From the NCBI GenBank assembly GCA_938029725.1, contig CALHGE010000023.1, positions 62,001 to 126,000 of the forward strand: a stretch of 64,000 nucleotides of DNA, in the 5' to 3' direction. The translations under genes were made by a program, and so were the position numbers. This DNA is from an uncultured Flavobacteriaceae bacterium (lineage in GTDB: Bacteria > Bacteroidota > Bacteroidia > Flavobacteriales > Flavobacteriaceae). The notes below the pieces were generated by a model. It did no database searches and was not told the origin of the DNA. It saw only the letters and a list, made by a program, of their open reading frames with translations. Positions 56,038 through 63,893 of the stretch are shown here, one piece after another. Each line of letters opens with the position of its first letter. Position 1 is the first letter of the stretch.

Positions 56038-57969
56038 ATGAATACAAAGACTTTTATACTGTTTTTCTTGTGCACAGTCATGGTTTCGCATGCGCAAGAG
56101 AAAATGTCAAAGGGAGATAAATATTTTTATAGTTATGACTATAAGGAAGCAATAGCCGAATATCAAAAAGAAATGACCAATGGTAAGCTTATTTCCAATC
56201 CTCAATTTTTAAATTTGGCAGACGCATATTTTAATATAGGAGACTATAAAAATGCTTCTAGAATATATTTAGATATTAATAAGAAAGATACAATAATAGG
56301 CAATCATCGCTTTAATAAAATGCTTCAGAGTTTATCGAAAACCTCTGAAAAAGAAGAGATAAAGGCCTTCTTAGATACAAAAAACGAATTGCTCTCGAGT
56401 GAATTGATGGAGAACGCAGAATTTAATTTCGAGCTCTTAAGCGCATCTAGAGATGTCCAAAAGTTCGAAGTTTTTAACATAAACGGCAACAGCCGTCAAG
56501 GAGATTTCTCCCCCAGTTTTTATAAAGATAAATTACTGTTTAGTAGCGGTCGCCCAATAAAATCGAAAAAAATATACGCCCCGTCTGGAGAATCTTACTA
56601 CGATATTTATTTGGCTCGAATCAATCAAAATGGAGACGTGCTGAATCCTAATATTTTTGATCGCTTGCCTAAGACTAAATTCCATAAGTCTACCCCATAT
56701 TATGCAAAAGAATTAGATAAAGTTTTCTATGTACTTTCCAATACGGAGGATGATAAATTATCATTTGACGATAATGGAAAAAATGCAATGGCTATCGGAA
56801 TGGTTTACGATAGCGGCTTGTTTACTTTCTTGCTTAAAGATTTAGGCACTTCATTTTATTACCCGTTTTATGATGATTCAACTGATCGGCTGTATTTTGC
56901 TGCTAATTTTGATCAAGGTTATGGAGGTACTGATTTGTACTATGTTTCTACCAATAAAGGTCAAATCATGTCTGAGCCAGTAAATCTAGGCCCTCGTATT
57001 AATTCACCCGGTAATGAGATTGCTCCTTTCTTTCATGATAATAGCTTATATTTTTCTTCAGATGTTTTTTATGGCCTTGGAGGAATGGATATCTATAAGG
57101 CAAGTATACGACAAGATCAAAGTTTCGGCATTCCTATTAATCTAGGTGCTGGAATTAATACGCCCAAAGATGATTTTGGTTTTATTATTAAAGGTGACGA
57201 GAATTTAGGCTTCTCAGGGTATTTTTCTTCTAATCGAGAAGGGGGTAAAGGTGGTGATGATATTTATGGCTTTACTATTGGCGAAGATTTAGGTCCAAAA
57301 ACCTTCACGCTGAAAGGAGATATTTTTGAACCACAATACCAACAGGGTATCGCTGACGTGACGATTCGTTTTCTTGATCTTCAGGGTAATTTGATTAAAG
57401 AACACATTACCAAGAGTAACGGAAAGTATCAAGTTGAAATTCCTTGGAGAGATAATTTGATTATTAAAATATCCAAAGAGGGTCATTCGTCTTTTAATCG
57501 TTCTTATGACAAAGGGCAATTGGAGGCGCTACAGAAGACGGGTTTGAATGTTGAAATGCTGAGTATTGAAGCCGTGGTGACAGAGAAAGAAAACAAGAAA
57601 GTATTGCAAGTAAAAGATTTCTTCTTTGCCAGAGGTAAAAGTGACCTTACGATTGATATTGCTCTGGAGCTAGACAAGGTTGTTGCTATTGTTAGGAAAT
57701 TCCCTCAAATACAATTACAGATTGAAAATCACACGGATAGTAGAGGAGGAGACAGAACGAACAAATTGCTCTCACAAAGAAGAGCCGCAGCAATTGAGAA
57801 TTACCTAGTTCAAAGCGGTGTTTCTTCGGCTAATTTATTGGCAGCAACGGGTTACGGTGAAGAGCAGATAATGAACAAATGTACTAATGGGGTGTACTGT
57901 TTAGATTTCTTGCACAAACAAAACCTTAGGACGCTTTTTGTGATTCAAAACTTTGATGATTTGAAGTAA
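56038..57969 (+). CDS. OmpA family protein with TPR and PD40 repeats
   Basis: A 643-residue envelope protein: signal peptide (MNTKTFILFFLCTVMVSHAQ), TPR-like helices (about 25-110), PD40/WD40-like beta-propeller repeats (about 140-410; KLLFSSGRP, LYFSSDVFYGLGGMDIY, GYFSSNREGGKGGDDIY), a carboxypeptidase-regulatory-like domain (about 420-500), and an OmpA peptidoglycan-binding domain (about 525-640; IENHTDSRGGDRTNKLLSQRR). It anchors the outer-membrane partner or cargo to the cell wall in the cargo-SprF-OmpA trio, and resembles PorE/PorW-type layouts. Confidence 0.92.
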   Translation: MNTKTFILFFLCTVMVSHAQEKMSKGDKYFYSYDYKEAIAEYQKEMTNGKLISNPQFLNLADAYFNIGDYKNASRIYLDINKKDTIIGNHRFNKMLQSLSKTSEKEEIKAFLDTKNELLSSELMENAEFNFELLSASRDVQKFEVFNINGNSRQGDFSPSFYKDKLLFSSGRPIKSKKIYAPSGESYYDIYLARINQNGDVLNPNIFDRLPKTKFHKSTPYYAKELDKVFYVLSNTEDDKLSFDDNGKNAMAIGMVYDSGLFTFLLKDLGTSFYYPFYDDSTDRLYFAANFDQGYGGTDLYYVSTNKGQIMSEPVNLGPRINSPGNEIAPFFHDNSLYFSSDVFYGLGGMDIYKASIRQDQSFGIPINLGAGINTPKDDFGFIIKGDENLGFSGYFSSNREGGKGGDDIYGFTIGEDLGPKTFTLKGDIFEPQYQQGIADVTIRFLDLQGNLIKEHITKSNGKYQVEIPWRDNLIIKISKEGHSSFNRSYDKGQLEALQKTGLNVEMLSIEAVVTEKENKKVLQVKDFFFARGKSDLTIDIALELDKVVAIVRKFPQIQLQIENHTDSRGGDRTNKLLSQRRAAAIENYLVQSGVSSANLLAATGYGEEQIMNKCTNGVYCLDFLHKQNLRTLFVIQNFDDLK

Positions 57970-57997
57970 TTAAATAGATATTCTTTTGTAAGCCGTT

Positions 57998-59251
57998 TTA
58001 AAATATTTCCATACAAAAGTAATAGATAGAGAAGAAAGCTAGAAAAACAATACCTGCATAGGTCAAATACTGCAACCATTTTTTTGGATGATATTTTACA
58101 GGTATATCGTCGCTCATAACATTTTTAAGATTCATATAGCCAATAATTGGAGCTACTACGAATGAAACAAAGGTTGCTAAAGCGACCAACTTGCCCATGT
58201 TGGCAGAAAAAAGGGCAATTACAACAAAATTTATGGCAGCTAGAAGTAGCACGCCAAAAGCAAAAAAACTTTTATGGCCCTGCATCTTTAGTTTAGGAGA
58301 GAGTAGGTCAATAATATCTAAACTTACCCGAGTTACTGCATCATGAGCAGTCATACACGTACTGAACATCGTCGCAAAGGCAGCGACTGCAATAAATATA
58401 TAAGCCCATGAACCAATATGTGTTGTGAATAGAGAAACAACTTGGTCTGCAAAGACAACGCCGTTTCCACTCAGCTCTATACCTGTTCCATAAAGGGTCA
58501 TCGACCCTATAACCAAGAAAAATATGGCTAAAATAGCAGTCATGAAATAGCCGATATTAAATTCTTGTAGTGATTGTTTTAAGGTGGGCTTTACGTCTTG
58601 GGTCTTCCATTTTTCAATACTCCAAAGGCTAACCCAGCTCGAGGCTTCAACCGTTGTTGGCATCCAACCCATTAAGCTGATGAGAAAAAGAATTCCTGCT
58701 TCATTAAAAAGAGGAGGGGGAGTGAAATCTGCGACTGTAGTAACTTGTCCCTTATATATTACAAGGGCAGTAGTAACCAAAAGAGCTATAAATAAAACGG
58801 ACACGACAAATTTTAAGGAGCTTTCAAGAAAGCGATAGCGGCCAACAATCAGTACGGCACTAATGAATACAAATAAGCCCAGTGCAACCATGGCAATAGA
58901 GACATCAGATAGCTTAAACAGATTAATAAATAGCCCTGCGGTAACGGTATATAGTGCTGCTAGAATCGTAAACGTCGTGATTAGTGTAATACAAGCGTAA
59001 AACCATAACCAGCCTTTGCCGCGGTTGAGATAGCCCTCTATAAGTGTTTTATTGGTGATGTTGGTGTAGCGAACTCCAAATTCAAAAAAAGGATATTTAA
59101 ATATGTTAGCTAAAATAATGGGGATAGCCATTAGCCAACCATACTGCGCTCCAGCTTTTGTTGAAAGAACGAGATGCGAGGTTCCAATAGCCATGCTTGC
59201 AAATAATAGACCTGGGCCAAGATTTTTAAGAAAGGTTTGAAATTTTGACAT
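57998..59251 (-). CDS. Nramp-like divalent metal transporter with altered metal motif
   Basis: A 417-residue protein with about eleven membrane helices and the general Nramp layout (GPGLLFAS in helix 1 followed by KAGAQYGW). The canonical helix-1 metal motif DPGN is replaced by GTSH (residues 23-26), and the helix-6 MPH motif is changed to MPTT (about residue 195). These residues bind Mn or Fe in characterised Nramps, so the substrate here may differ. No regulator is adjacent. It ends 28 bases from the convergent OmpA gene. Confidence 0.85.
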   Translation of the reverse strand: MSKFQTFLKNLGPGLLFASMAIGTSHLVLSTKAGAQYGWLMAIPIILANIFKYPFFEFGVRYTNITNKTLIEGYLNRGKGWLWFYACITLITTFTILAALYTVTAGLFINLFKLSDVSIAMVALGLFVFISAVLIVGRYRFLESSLKFVVSVLFIALLVTTALVIYKGQVTTVADFTPPPLFNEAGILFLISLMGWMPTTVEASSWVSLWSIEKWKTQDVKPTLKQSLQEFNIGYFMTAILAIFFLVIGSMTLYGTGIELSGNGVVFADQVVSLFTTHIGSWAYIFIAVAAFATMFSTCMTAHDAVTRVSLDIIDLLSPKLKMQGHKSFFAFGVLLLAAINFVVIALFSANMGKLVALATFVSFVVAPIIGYMNLKNVMSDDIPVKYHPKKWLQYLTYAGIVFLAFFSIYYFCMEIF

Positions 59252-59308
59252 AAGTACATATTGATTTGGTAACCTAAAATAAGCTATTTTCCTGAGAAGG
59301 GCTGGCGG

Positions 59309-59944
59309 CTATTTTATTTCAATAGGTTCGCCGTAAAATTTAGGCTGTGTATTAAACACAAGGTCAATAAATACTTTTACGCGGGCAAGGTATTCTCTGA
59401 GATGTACTTTTAATCCAGAATTTCCGGTAACATCAGTAGCGTTAAAACCAATAGCGGTAAGTCCCTTTCGTTCGGCTAAGTAAATGGCTCTTTGGTTGTG
59501 AAATTTTTGCGAGATTACAGTAACTCTTTCGAGACCGAATACTTCTTTAGCACGCACCATAGAGTCTAAGGTTCGAAAGCCTGCATAATCTAAGAATATT
59601 TTGTCTTCCGGAATACCGCCTGCCACCAAGTCTTTCTGAATGGTGGTAGGTTCATTGTAATACTTCGTGGCATTGTCTCCACTGACCAAAACAAATTCTA
59701 TTTTTTCTGCCTTGAATAGTGCTATAGTTGCTTGTATGCGATACGAGTAGTACGGATTTGGCTGCCCGCCAACTAATTTCTTAGAAGTACCTAAGACCAA
59801 GCCAACTTTGTTTTTGGGAACCGCTTCAGTTCGTTCAAAGGTTTTTCCTTCGGCAGAAGAATTTATGGTGAAATTGCACAGAACTATAATAAGAATCGGT
59901 GTGATGGTAAGCCAAAATAGAATCCGAATGGATTTTTTTTTCAT
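59309..59944 (-). CDS. SanA/YdcF-like DUF218 envelope protein
   Basis: A 211-residue membrane-anchored protein with one N-terminal helix (about residues 7-25) and a DUF218 domain with VGLVLGTSKKLVGGQPNPYY, LVSGDNATKYYNEP and VTVISQKFHNQRAIYLAERKG, as in SanA of E. coli, a protein linked to envelope permeability and vancomycin exclusion at high temperature. It is the last chromosomal gene before the attachment site of the mobile element. Confidence 0.88.
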   Translation of the reverse strand: MKKKSIRILFWLTITPILIIVLCNFTINSSAEGKTFERTEAVPKNKVGLVLGTSKKLVGGQPNPYYSYRIQATIALFKAEKIEFVLVSGDNATKYYNEPTTIQKDLVAGGIPEDKIFLDYAGFRTLDSMVRAKEVFGLERVTVISQKFHNQRAIYLAERKGLTAIGFNATDVTGNSGLKVHLREYLARVKVFIDLVFNTQPKFYGEPIEIK

Positions 59945-60036
59945 CTGTAGTTAAGAAAGCGAATTTTAAAGGTAGGTAAATAACAGCATATTACTTTTGT
60001 AAAAATATTTTGGTTTAAAATAAAACCAAAATGAAA

Positions 60037-60062
60037 AAAGCCAGAGCTTTCGCTCTGGCTTT
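60037..60062 (-). terminator. terminator of the tRNA-Leu gene
   Basis: An 11-bp stem (AAAGCCAGAGC with GCTCTGGCTTT) and TTTC loop with a T-run on the minus strand, five bases beyond the tRNA 3' end. It can act in both directions. Confidence 0.85.
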
Positions 60063-60067
60063 TACTG

Positions 60068-60124
60068 TACTCGAGATGGGACTTGAACCCATACGGACTA
60101 ATGTCCATTGGATTTTAAGTCCAA
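60068..60124 (-). tRNA. 3' fragment of tRNA-Leu(UAA), likely attachment site
   Basis: Read on the minus strand, this has the anticodon arm TTGGA-CTTAAAA-TCCAA with anticodon UAA, a class II variable arm (GGAC-ATTA-GTCC), the T arm ATGGG-TTCAAGT-CCCAT, and the 3' acceptor strand CTCGAGT plus A. The D arm and 5' acceptor strand are missing: the sequence beyond 60124 does not pair with or resemble them. This is what is left when an integrase recombines inside a tRNA gene; the full tRNA should be rebuilt at the other end of the element. CCA is not encoded. Confidence 0.88.
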
Positions 60125-60152
60125 GGGGTTTTGCTCTGTTTTGATGCAAATG

Positions 60153-60167
60153 AATTGATAATCAATT
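60153..60167. repeat. dyad symmetric site near the attachment core
   Basis: AATTGAT-A-ATCAATT, perfect 7-bp arms with a one-base centre, 29 bases inside the element. A candidate binding site for the integrase or an excision factor. Confidence 0.4.
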
Positions 60168-60224
60168 GACTAACAGTATTTTAATTTTTTATGATATTAT
60201 ATGAATTCATTTAAAACCATAATT

Positions 60225-60244
60225 TGTTGTACCTATGTTGTACC
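60225..60244. repeat. tandem direct repeat TGTTGTACC x2
   Basis: Two 9-base copies (60225-60233 and 60236-60244) with an 11-base period, i.e. one helical turn, just before the integrase gene. A candidate integrase arm site or operator. Confidence 0.45.
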
Positions 60245-60281
60245 AAAAATTATTATCTTTAGTATTGAAAATGAATGAATT

Positions 60282-61496
60282 ATGTCTTCAAAAACAAAGA
60301 TAGTTCTAAGAAAAAGACCAAATAAAGAAGGCCTTTGTCCATTAGCAGTAAGAATCACAAAAAATCGGAGGTCAAATTATATGTACTTGGGGCACTATAT
60401 TGACGCCAAACATTGGGATGAAAGAAGAAGATTAGTTCGGAAATCTCATCCAAATGCAGAACTCTTAAATACACTACTTAGTTCAAAATTAGCTGAAGCA
60501 AATAAAAAGCTAATTGGTCTTCAATTTGAAAATGAGGATATATCGTCCATTCAGATAAAGAAAAAATTGGACTCCAATTCCTATATCATGACATTTTCGG
60601 AAGTATCAGACACGTATCTTAATGAATTGGAAAAGAATAATAAATTAACAAGATTTTTTACTGACAAAGTAAGAGTCAATCATGTTTTAAATTTTAATAA
60701 GTCGAAACAATTGACGTTTCAAGAGATAGACGAAGCCTTTTTAAGGCGATTCAAATCCTATCTTAAAACCGAAAAGAATCTTTCCGAAAGGTCAATCGTA
60801 AATAACCTAGTTGTAATTCGCACTTTATTTAACATGGCCATTAAGCTTGGAATTGTTGACCAAGGAAATTATCCTTTTGGTGTCGACAAAATTCGTATCA
60901 AGTTTCCTGAAACAGAAAAAATCGGACTTACAGTGAAAGAGATCCAAAAAATTGAAAATTTGGAATACTTATCCAAACAAGAGAAACATGCTCTCAATGT
61001 TTGGCTCTTTAGTTTTTATTTAGCGGGTATCAGAGTAGGGGACGTATTAAAAATACGCTGGAGCGATATATTTGATGGTAGAATTCATTACCGCATGAAT
61101 AAGAACTCAAAACTAGTTTCCCTGAAAATGTCCTATAAGCTTGTTCCAATTCTGGCTCTTTATGAAAAGGATAGACAAGATTCAAAAGATTTTATATTCC
61201 CAGAACTCAAAAAGGCTGATTTTAAAAATCATAGGGATGTGTATGCTAAAACTAATACAGCAACAAAGAAGTTTAATAAATACTTGAGAGAGATTGCTGT
61301 CAAATCTGGGCTAGACAAAAAACTCACTATGCATATCGCAAGGCATAGTTTTGGTAATATTGCTGGAGATAGAATACCTGTACAGATGTTACAAAGATTA
61401 TATCGTCATTCTTCAATTACTACCACGATGCAATATCAATCCAATTTCATGAGCAAGGAGACTGATAAAGCGTTGGATGATGTTGTTAACTTTTAG
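60282..61496 (+). CDS. int: tyrosine recombinase/integrase
   Basis: A 404-residue site-specific recombinase. The N-terminal arm-binding domain (about 1-95) starts with KTKIVLRKRPNKEGLCPLAVRI, quoted here as KIVLRKRPNKEG. A SAM-like core-binding domain follows (about 105-210), then the catalytic domain with Arg in LAGIRVGD, HxxR in MHIARHSFG, and His...Tyr in RHSSITTTMQYQ. All five key residues are present, so it should be active. It lies beside the truncated tRNA-Leu and reads into the element, as is usual for tRNA-targeting integrases of Bacteroidota. Confidence 0.95.
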   Translation: MSSKTKIVLRKRPNKEGLCPLAVRITKNRRSNYMYLGHYIDAKHWDERRRLVRKSHPNAELLNTLLSSKLAEANKKLIGLQFENEDISSIQIKKKLDSNSYIMTFSEVSDTYLNELEKNNKLTRFFTDKVRVNHVLNFNKSKQLTFQEIDEAFLRRFKSYLKTEKNLSERSIVNNLVVIRTLFNMAIKLGIVDQGNYPFGVDKIRIKFPETEKIGLTVKEIQKIENLEYLSKQEKHALNVWLFSFYLAGIRVGDVLKIRWSDIFDGRIHYRMNKNSKLVSLKMSYKLVPILALYEKDRQDSKDFIFPELKKADFKNHRDVYAKTNTATKKFNKYLREIAVKSGLDKKLTMHIARHSFGNIAGDRIPVQMLQRLYRHSSITTTMQYQSNFMSKETDKALDDVVNF

Positions 61497-61539
61497 GGGC
61501 TATGATTTATTCTTAATTAACCCCCAAATCTTACCATAA

Positions 61540-61616
61540 CTTACCTTGCGCTGGAACCTGTTTCGATTTTATAGTGTCCAGGTAGGTAAGCGTGAATTAA
61601 AATCGAGATAGGGCGC
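61540..61616. other. candidate origin of transfer (oriT)
   Basis: The gap between int and mobC (about 370 bases) holds nested inverted repeats: CTTACCT (61540-61546) with AGGTAAG (61584-61590), and TCGATTTTA (61563-61571) with TAAAATCGA (61598-61606). GATAGGGCGCA follows at 61606-61616. Position directly upstream of mobC and relaxase and the repeats fit an oriT; no nick site can be assigned from sequence alone. Confidence 0.45.
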
Positions 61617-61864
61617 AGTTCTTACTTCTCATGTTTATTTCCAGTTACCGTTTATCTTTTAATTAGTTTTTTGATTTCCTATTGATTTCTATTTTTTCTT
61701 GAATATTCTCTAAAAGAATCTCCTTTTGAGAGTTAAAATCTAAGCACTTCTTATTCTTATTTGCCTTTACGACTAATTTGATGTTGTGAGGCAATTCAAG
61801 ATGTGTCATTGTCATGACAATCTTGCTTTTTCTCCCGAAGGTCGCAAAAGTAAAAGGAAAAAAG

Positions 61865-62161
61865 ATGAAGCGGGAGTTCATACAATTTCGGTGTAGCATT
61901 TATGAAAAAAAGATGCTCAAACTAAAGGCTAAAAAGGCAGGACTTTCCCTATCCGAATATTGTAGAAGTTCTGCTTTTGAAAATAGTATCATAGAAAGAC
62001 TTACGAAAGAGCAGTTGGAGCATTATGCGATGTTAGTGAAATACAAAAACAACTTTACAAGAATCAGCAATATGTTCAAAAAACGGAATCCTCGGTTAGC
62101 TAAGGAAGTAGAAAAATTGGCTCATGAAATACGAATTCATCTTTACAATTTTAAGAAATGA
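61865..62161 (+). CDS. MobC-like mobilization accessory protein
   Basis: A 98-residue basic protein. The sequence KREFIQFRCSIYEKKMLKLKAKKAGLSLSEYCRS, quoted here as LKAKKAGLSLSEYCR, shows the ribbon-helix-helix form of MobC/relaxosome proteins. The C-terminal part is helical. Start is ATG at 61865; a longer frame from 61814 begins in the hydrophobic upstream region. The stop overlaps the relaxase start (ATGA), as is typical of mobC-mobB pairs. It helps the relaxase nick oriT. Confidence 0.85.
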   Translation: MKREFIQFRCSIYEKKMLKLKAKKAGLSLSEYCRSSAFENSIIERLTKEQLEHYAMLVKYKNNFTRISNMFKKRNPRLAKEVEKLAHEIRIHLYNFKK

Positions 62162-63027
62162 TAGGTAAGGGAAAGTCAATATCGCATACAGGAGCATCTA
62201 TGAGCTATGGATGGAATCAGGAGAAAGATGTGCAGGTTGTATTCAAACAACATTTAGCAGGTGATAATCCAAAAGAGATTACGGAAGAGTTTAAAATAAT
62301 TCAAGAACAGAACCAAAGAACTAAAAACAACACACTGAGTTTTGTGCTAAGTCCAACAGTTGAAGATGGAAAAGAATTATCAAAAAAGCAGCTTAAACAG
62401 TTGACCAAAAAATTCATTGCTGATATGAAACTTGAAAGACGACAGGCGATCGCTTTTGTGCATAGAGATAAACAACATACCCATGTTCATTTGTACGTCA
62501 ATAGAATTGGTTTTGATGGAAAAGCATACAAAGACAGCTTTATCGGCAAAAGGAGCCAACACGCTGCGGAGAGAGTTGCCAAAGAAATGGGACTCACCAC
62601 AGTAAAAGAAGTACAACAGGAAAAACTAAACGAACTCAAAAGTATACGAGCTGAAATCAAACAGAACCATGAAAAGGTAATCACAGAAATGAAGCCCAAA
62701 GATTTTGACCTTTATATCCAATACATGCAACAAAGTGAGGTCAAGGTCATACCAAGCATCAATAGACAAAACCAGTTACAAGGTTTTCGATTTGAGTATA
62801 AGGGGCATAATCTAAAGGGAAGTGAAGTACACCGTTCCATGTCAGGAAGCAAGATAGCTTTTCAAATAACTAACAATTTGGAAAGAGGACTACAGTTTCA
62901 AAAAGGGAATGCCATTAAGCTATCCGGAAAGACTATAGAGCTCAGTGCCAACCTAGCGACCAGTATTACGAAAAGAGTTTTAAAAGCGGTAATTAAAAGA
63001 GCCGTAGATCAAGGAATAGGAATGTAG
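62158..63027 (+). CDS. relaxase/mobilization nuclease
   Basis: A 289-residue relaxase domain protein (PF03432-like). The metal-binding three-histidine motif is clear in FVHRDKQHTHVHLYVNRIG (about residues 101-119). Tyr17 in ASMSYGWNQ is a candidate nucleophile. It nicks oriT and leads the strand into the recipient with a helper conjugation system. It is shorter than MobA relaxases with extra domains, but common for Bacteroidota MobB. It is coupled to mobC by a 4-base overlap. Confidence 0.9.
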   Translation: MIGKGKSISHTGASMSYGWNQEKDVQVVFKQHLAGDNPKEITEEFKIIQEQNQRTKNNTLSFVLSPTVEDGKELSKKQLKQLTKKFIADMKLERRQAIAFVHRDKQHTHVHLYVNRIGFDGKAYKDSFIGKRSQHAAERVAKEMGLTTVKEVQQEKLNELKSIRAEIKQNHEKVITEMKPKDFDLYIQYMQQSEVKVIPSINRQNQLQGFRFEYKGHNLKGSEVHRSMSGSKIAFQITNNLERGLQFQKGNAIKLSGKTIELSANLATSITKRVLKAVIKRAVDQGIGM

Positions 63028-63044
63028 ACTAAAAGTATAGAACT

Positions 63045-63512
63045 ATGAAAAAGATGGAAGCGATGATGGAACTTTTGACTGAAGAATTTGAGGGTTTCAA
63101 TAAATCAATCCATAAACTGGAAGGGTTGTCGGAGAATTTCAAGGACTTAAAAGTAAAGGCAGATACTTCAAGTATTGAATTTTATATGAAAGAGTTCTTA
63201 AGGGAACAGAAACAAGCAATGATTACATATAAAGAAAAAACAACAGAAATAAACCAAGGAATAAGGTCGGCAAGAATAATTCCAAACTGGTTAGCTGTAT
63301 TCTTTTGTTTAGCCGTATCGATACAGGTTTTGTCATTGAGCTATTTTGCTCATCACTATATCCGTTTTGAAGATAGAAACAGAACTGCATTTAAAACAGG
63401 CCAAAAAGAAAGCAATAAGAAACTAAGAGGATACTTTGAAGACCACCCCGTTATTTATGAAGATTTTAAAAAATGGAATAGAAAGAAAGATAGTATTCCA
63501 AATCAAAAGTAG
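63045..63512 (+). CDS. membrane-anchored coiled-coil accessory protein
   Basis: A 155-residue protein. The N-terminal ~80 residues are charged and helical (coiled-coil-like: LLTEEFEGFNKSIHKLEGL), followed by one membrane helix (NWLAVFFCLAVSIQVLSLSYF, about 84-104) and a basic C-terminus. It lies 17 bases behind the relaxase, a position where mobilization modules of Bacteroidota often have such a protein. Function unknown; a role in relaxosome or mating contact is inference. Confidence 0.7.
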   Translation: MKKMEAMMELLTEEFEGFNKSIHKLEGLSENFKDLKVKADTSSIEFYMKEFLREQKQAMITYKEKTTEINQGIRSARIIPNWLAVFFCLAVSIQVLSLSYFAHHYIRFEDRNRTAFKTGQKESNKKLRGYFEDHPVIYEDFKKWNRKKDSIPNQK

Positions 63513-63514
63513 GG

Positions 63515-63742
63515 TTGCGCCCTATCCTGTTTTTGCTTAACGCTTATCTGTCGGAACGCTACAAAAAACAGGACAGGAACCACGCGCAGTTAAGTTATGG
63601 TAAGATTTGGGATTCAATCATTGCTAAAAATTACTTTGAGGTTGAAAACGAGCTCTTACTATCCCAAACAGCAAAAAAAATCGAGAAAAGAAAAGACTTT
63701 TTTTTTAACACAGTACCTATGAACAGTACGGGAGCAAACTAA
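63515..63742 (+). CDS. possible small protein of the mobile element
   Basis: A 75-codon frame with TTG start, 2 bases after the accessory gene. Its middle part (LSYGKIWDSIIAKNYFEVENELLLSQ) looks protein-like, but it overlaps a long inverted repeat, and there is no ribosome-binding signal. It may be non-coding. Confidence 0.25.
   Translation: MRPILFLLNAYLSERYKKQDRNHAQLSYGKIWDSIIAKNYFEVENELLLSQTAKKIEKRKDFFFNTVPMNSTGAN
63521..63577. repeat. 14-bp inverted repeat with 29-nt loop
   Basis: CCTATCCTGTTTTT (63521-63534) pairs with AAAAACAGGACAGG (63564-63577) with one mismatch. It lies just after the mob module. Possible terminator or end-structure of the transfer module. Confidence 0.6.
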
Positions 63743-63766
63743 CGTTTGCTTTCCGCCACGCATATA

Positions 63767-63828
63767 GCAAAATCTTTTTGTTTTGTTTTTTCTTTTCCTT
63801 GTTTAAAGCAAAATCCCAAAGATTTTGC
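63767..63828. repeat. overlapping alternative hairpins
   Basis: GCAAAATCTTT (63767-63777) and GCAAAATC (63808-63815) can each pair with the same 3' partner AAAGATTTTGC (63818-63828). The two structures exclude each other. A T-rich stretch lies between them. A smaller hairpin AGCAAAC/GTTTGCT sits at 63733-63750. Confidence 0.5.
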
Positions 63829-63893
63829 GGACATCATAAAAATACACAAACCCAGCGATTAAGCCCGAAGCCCGTATTGTTTATAGGTTGTGT

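Noticed and set aside
59992-59999. TACTTTTG plus-strand -7 match near the tRNA terminator
   Set aside because: Nothing is encoded downstream on that strand before the terminator and the tRNA fragment; likely chance.
61663-61809. 48-codon minus-strand frame between int and mobC, Lys-rich
   Set aside because: No promoter or ribosome-binding signal, overlaps the approach to mobC, and composition is what AT-rich DNA gives by chance.
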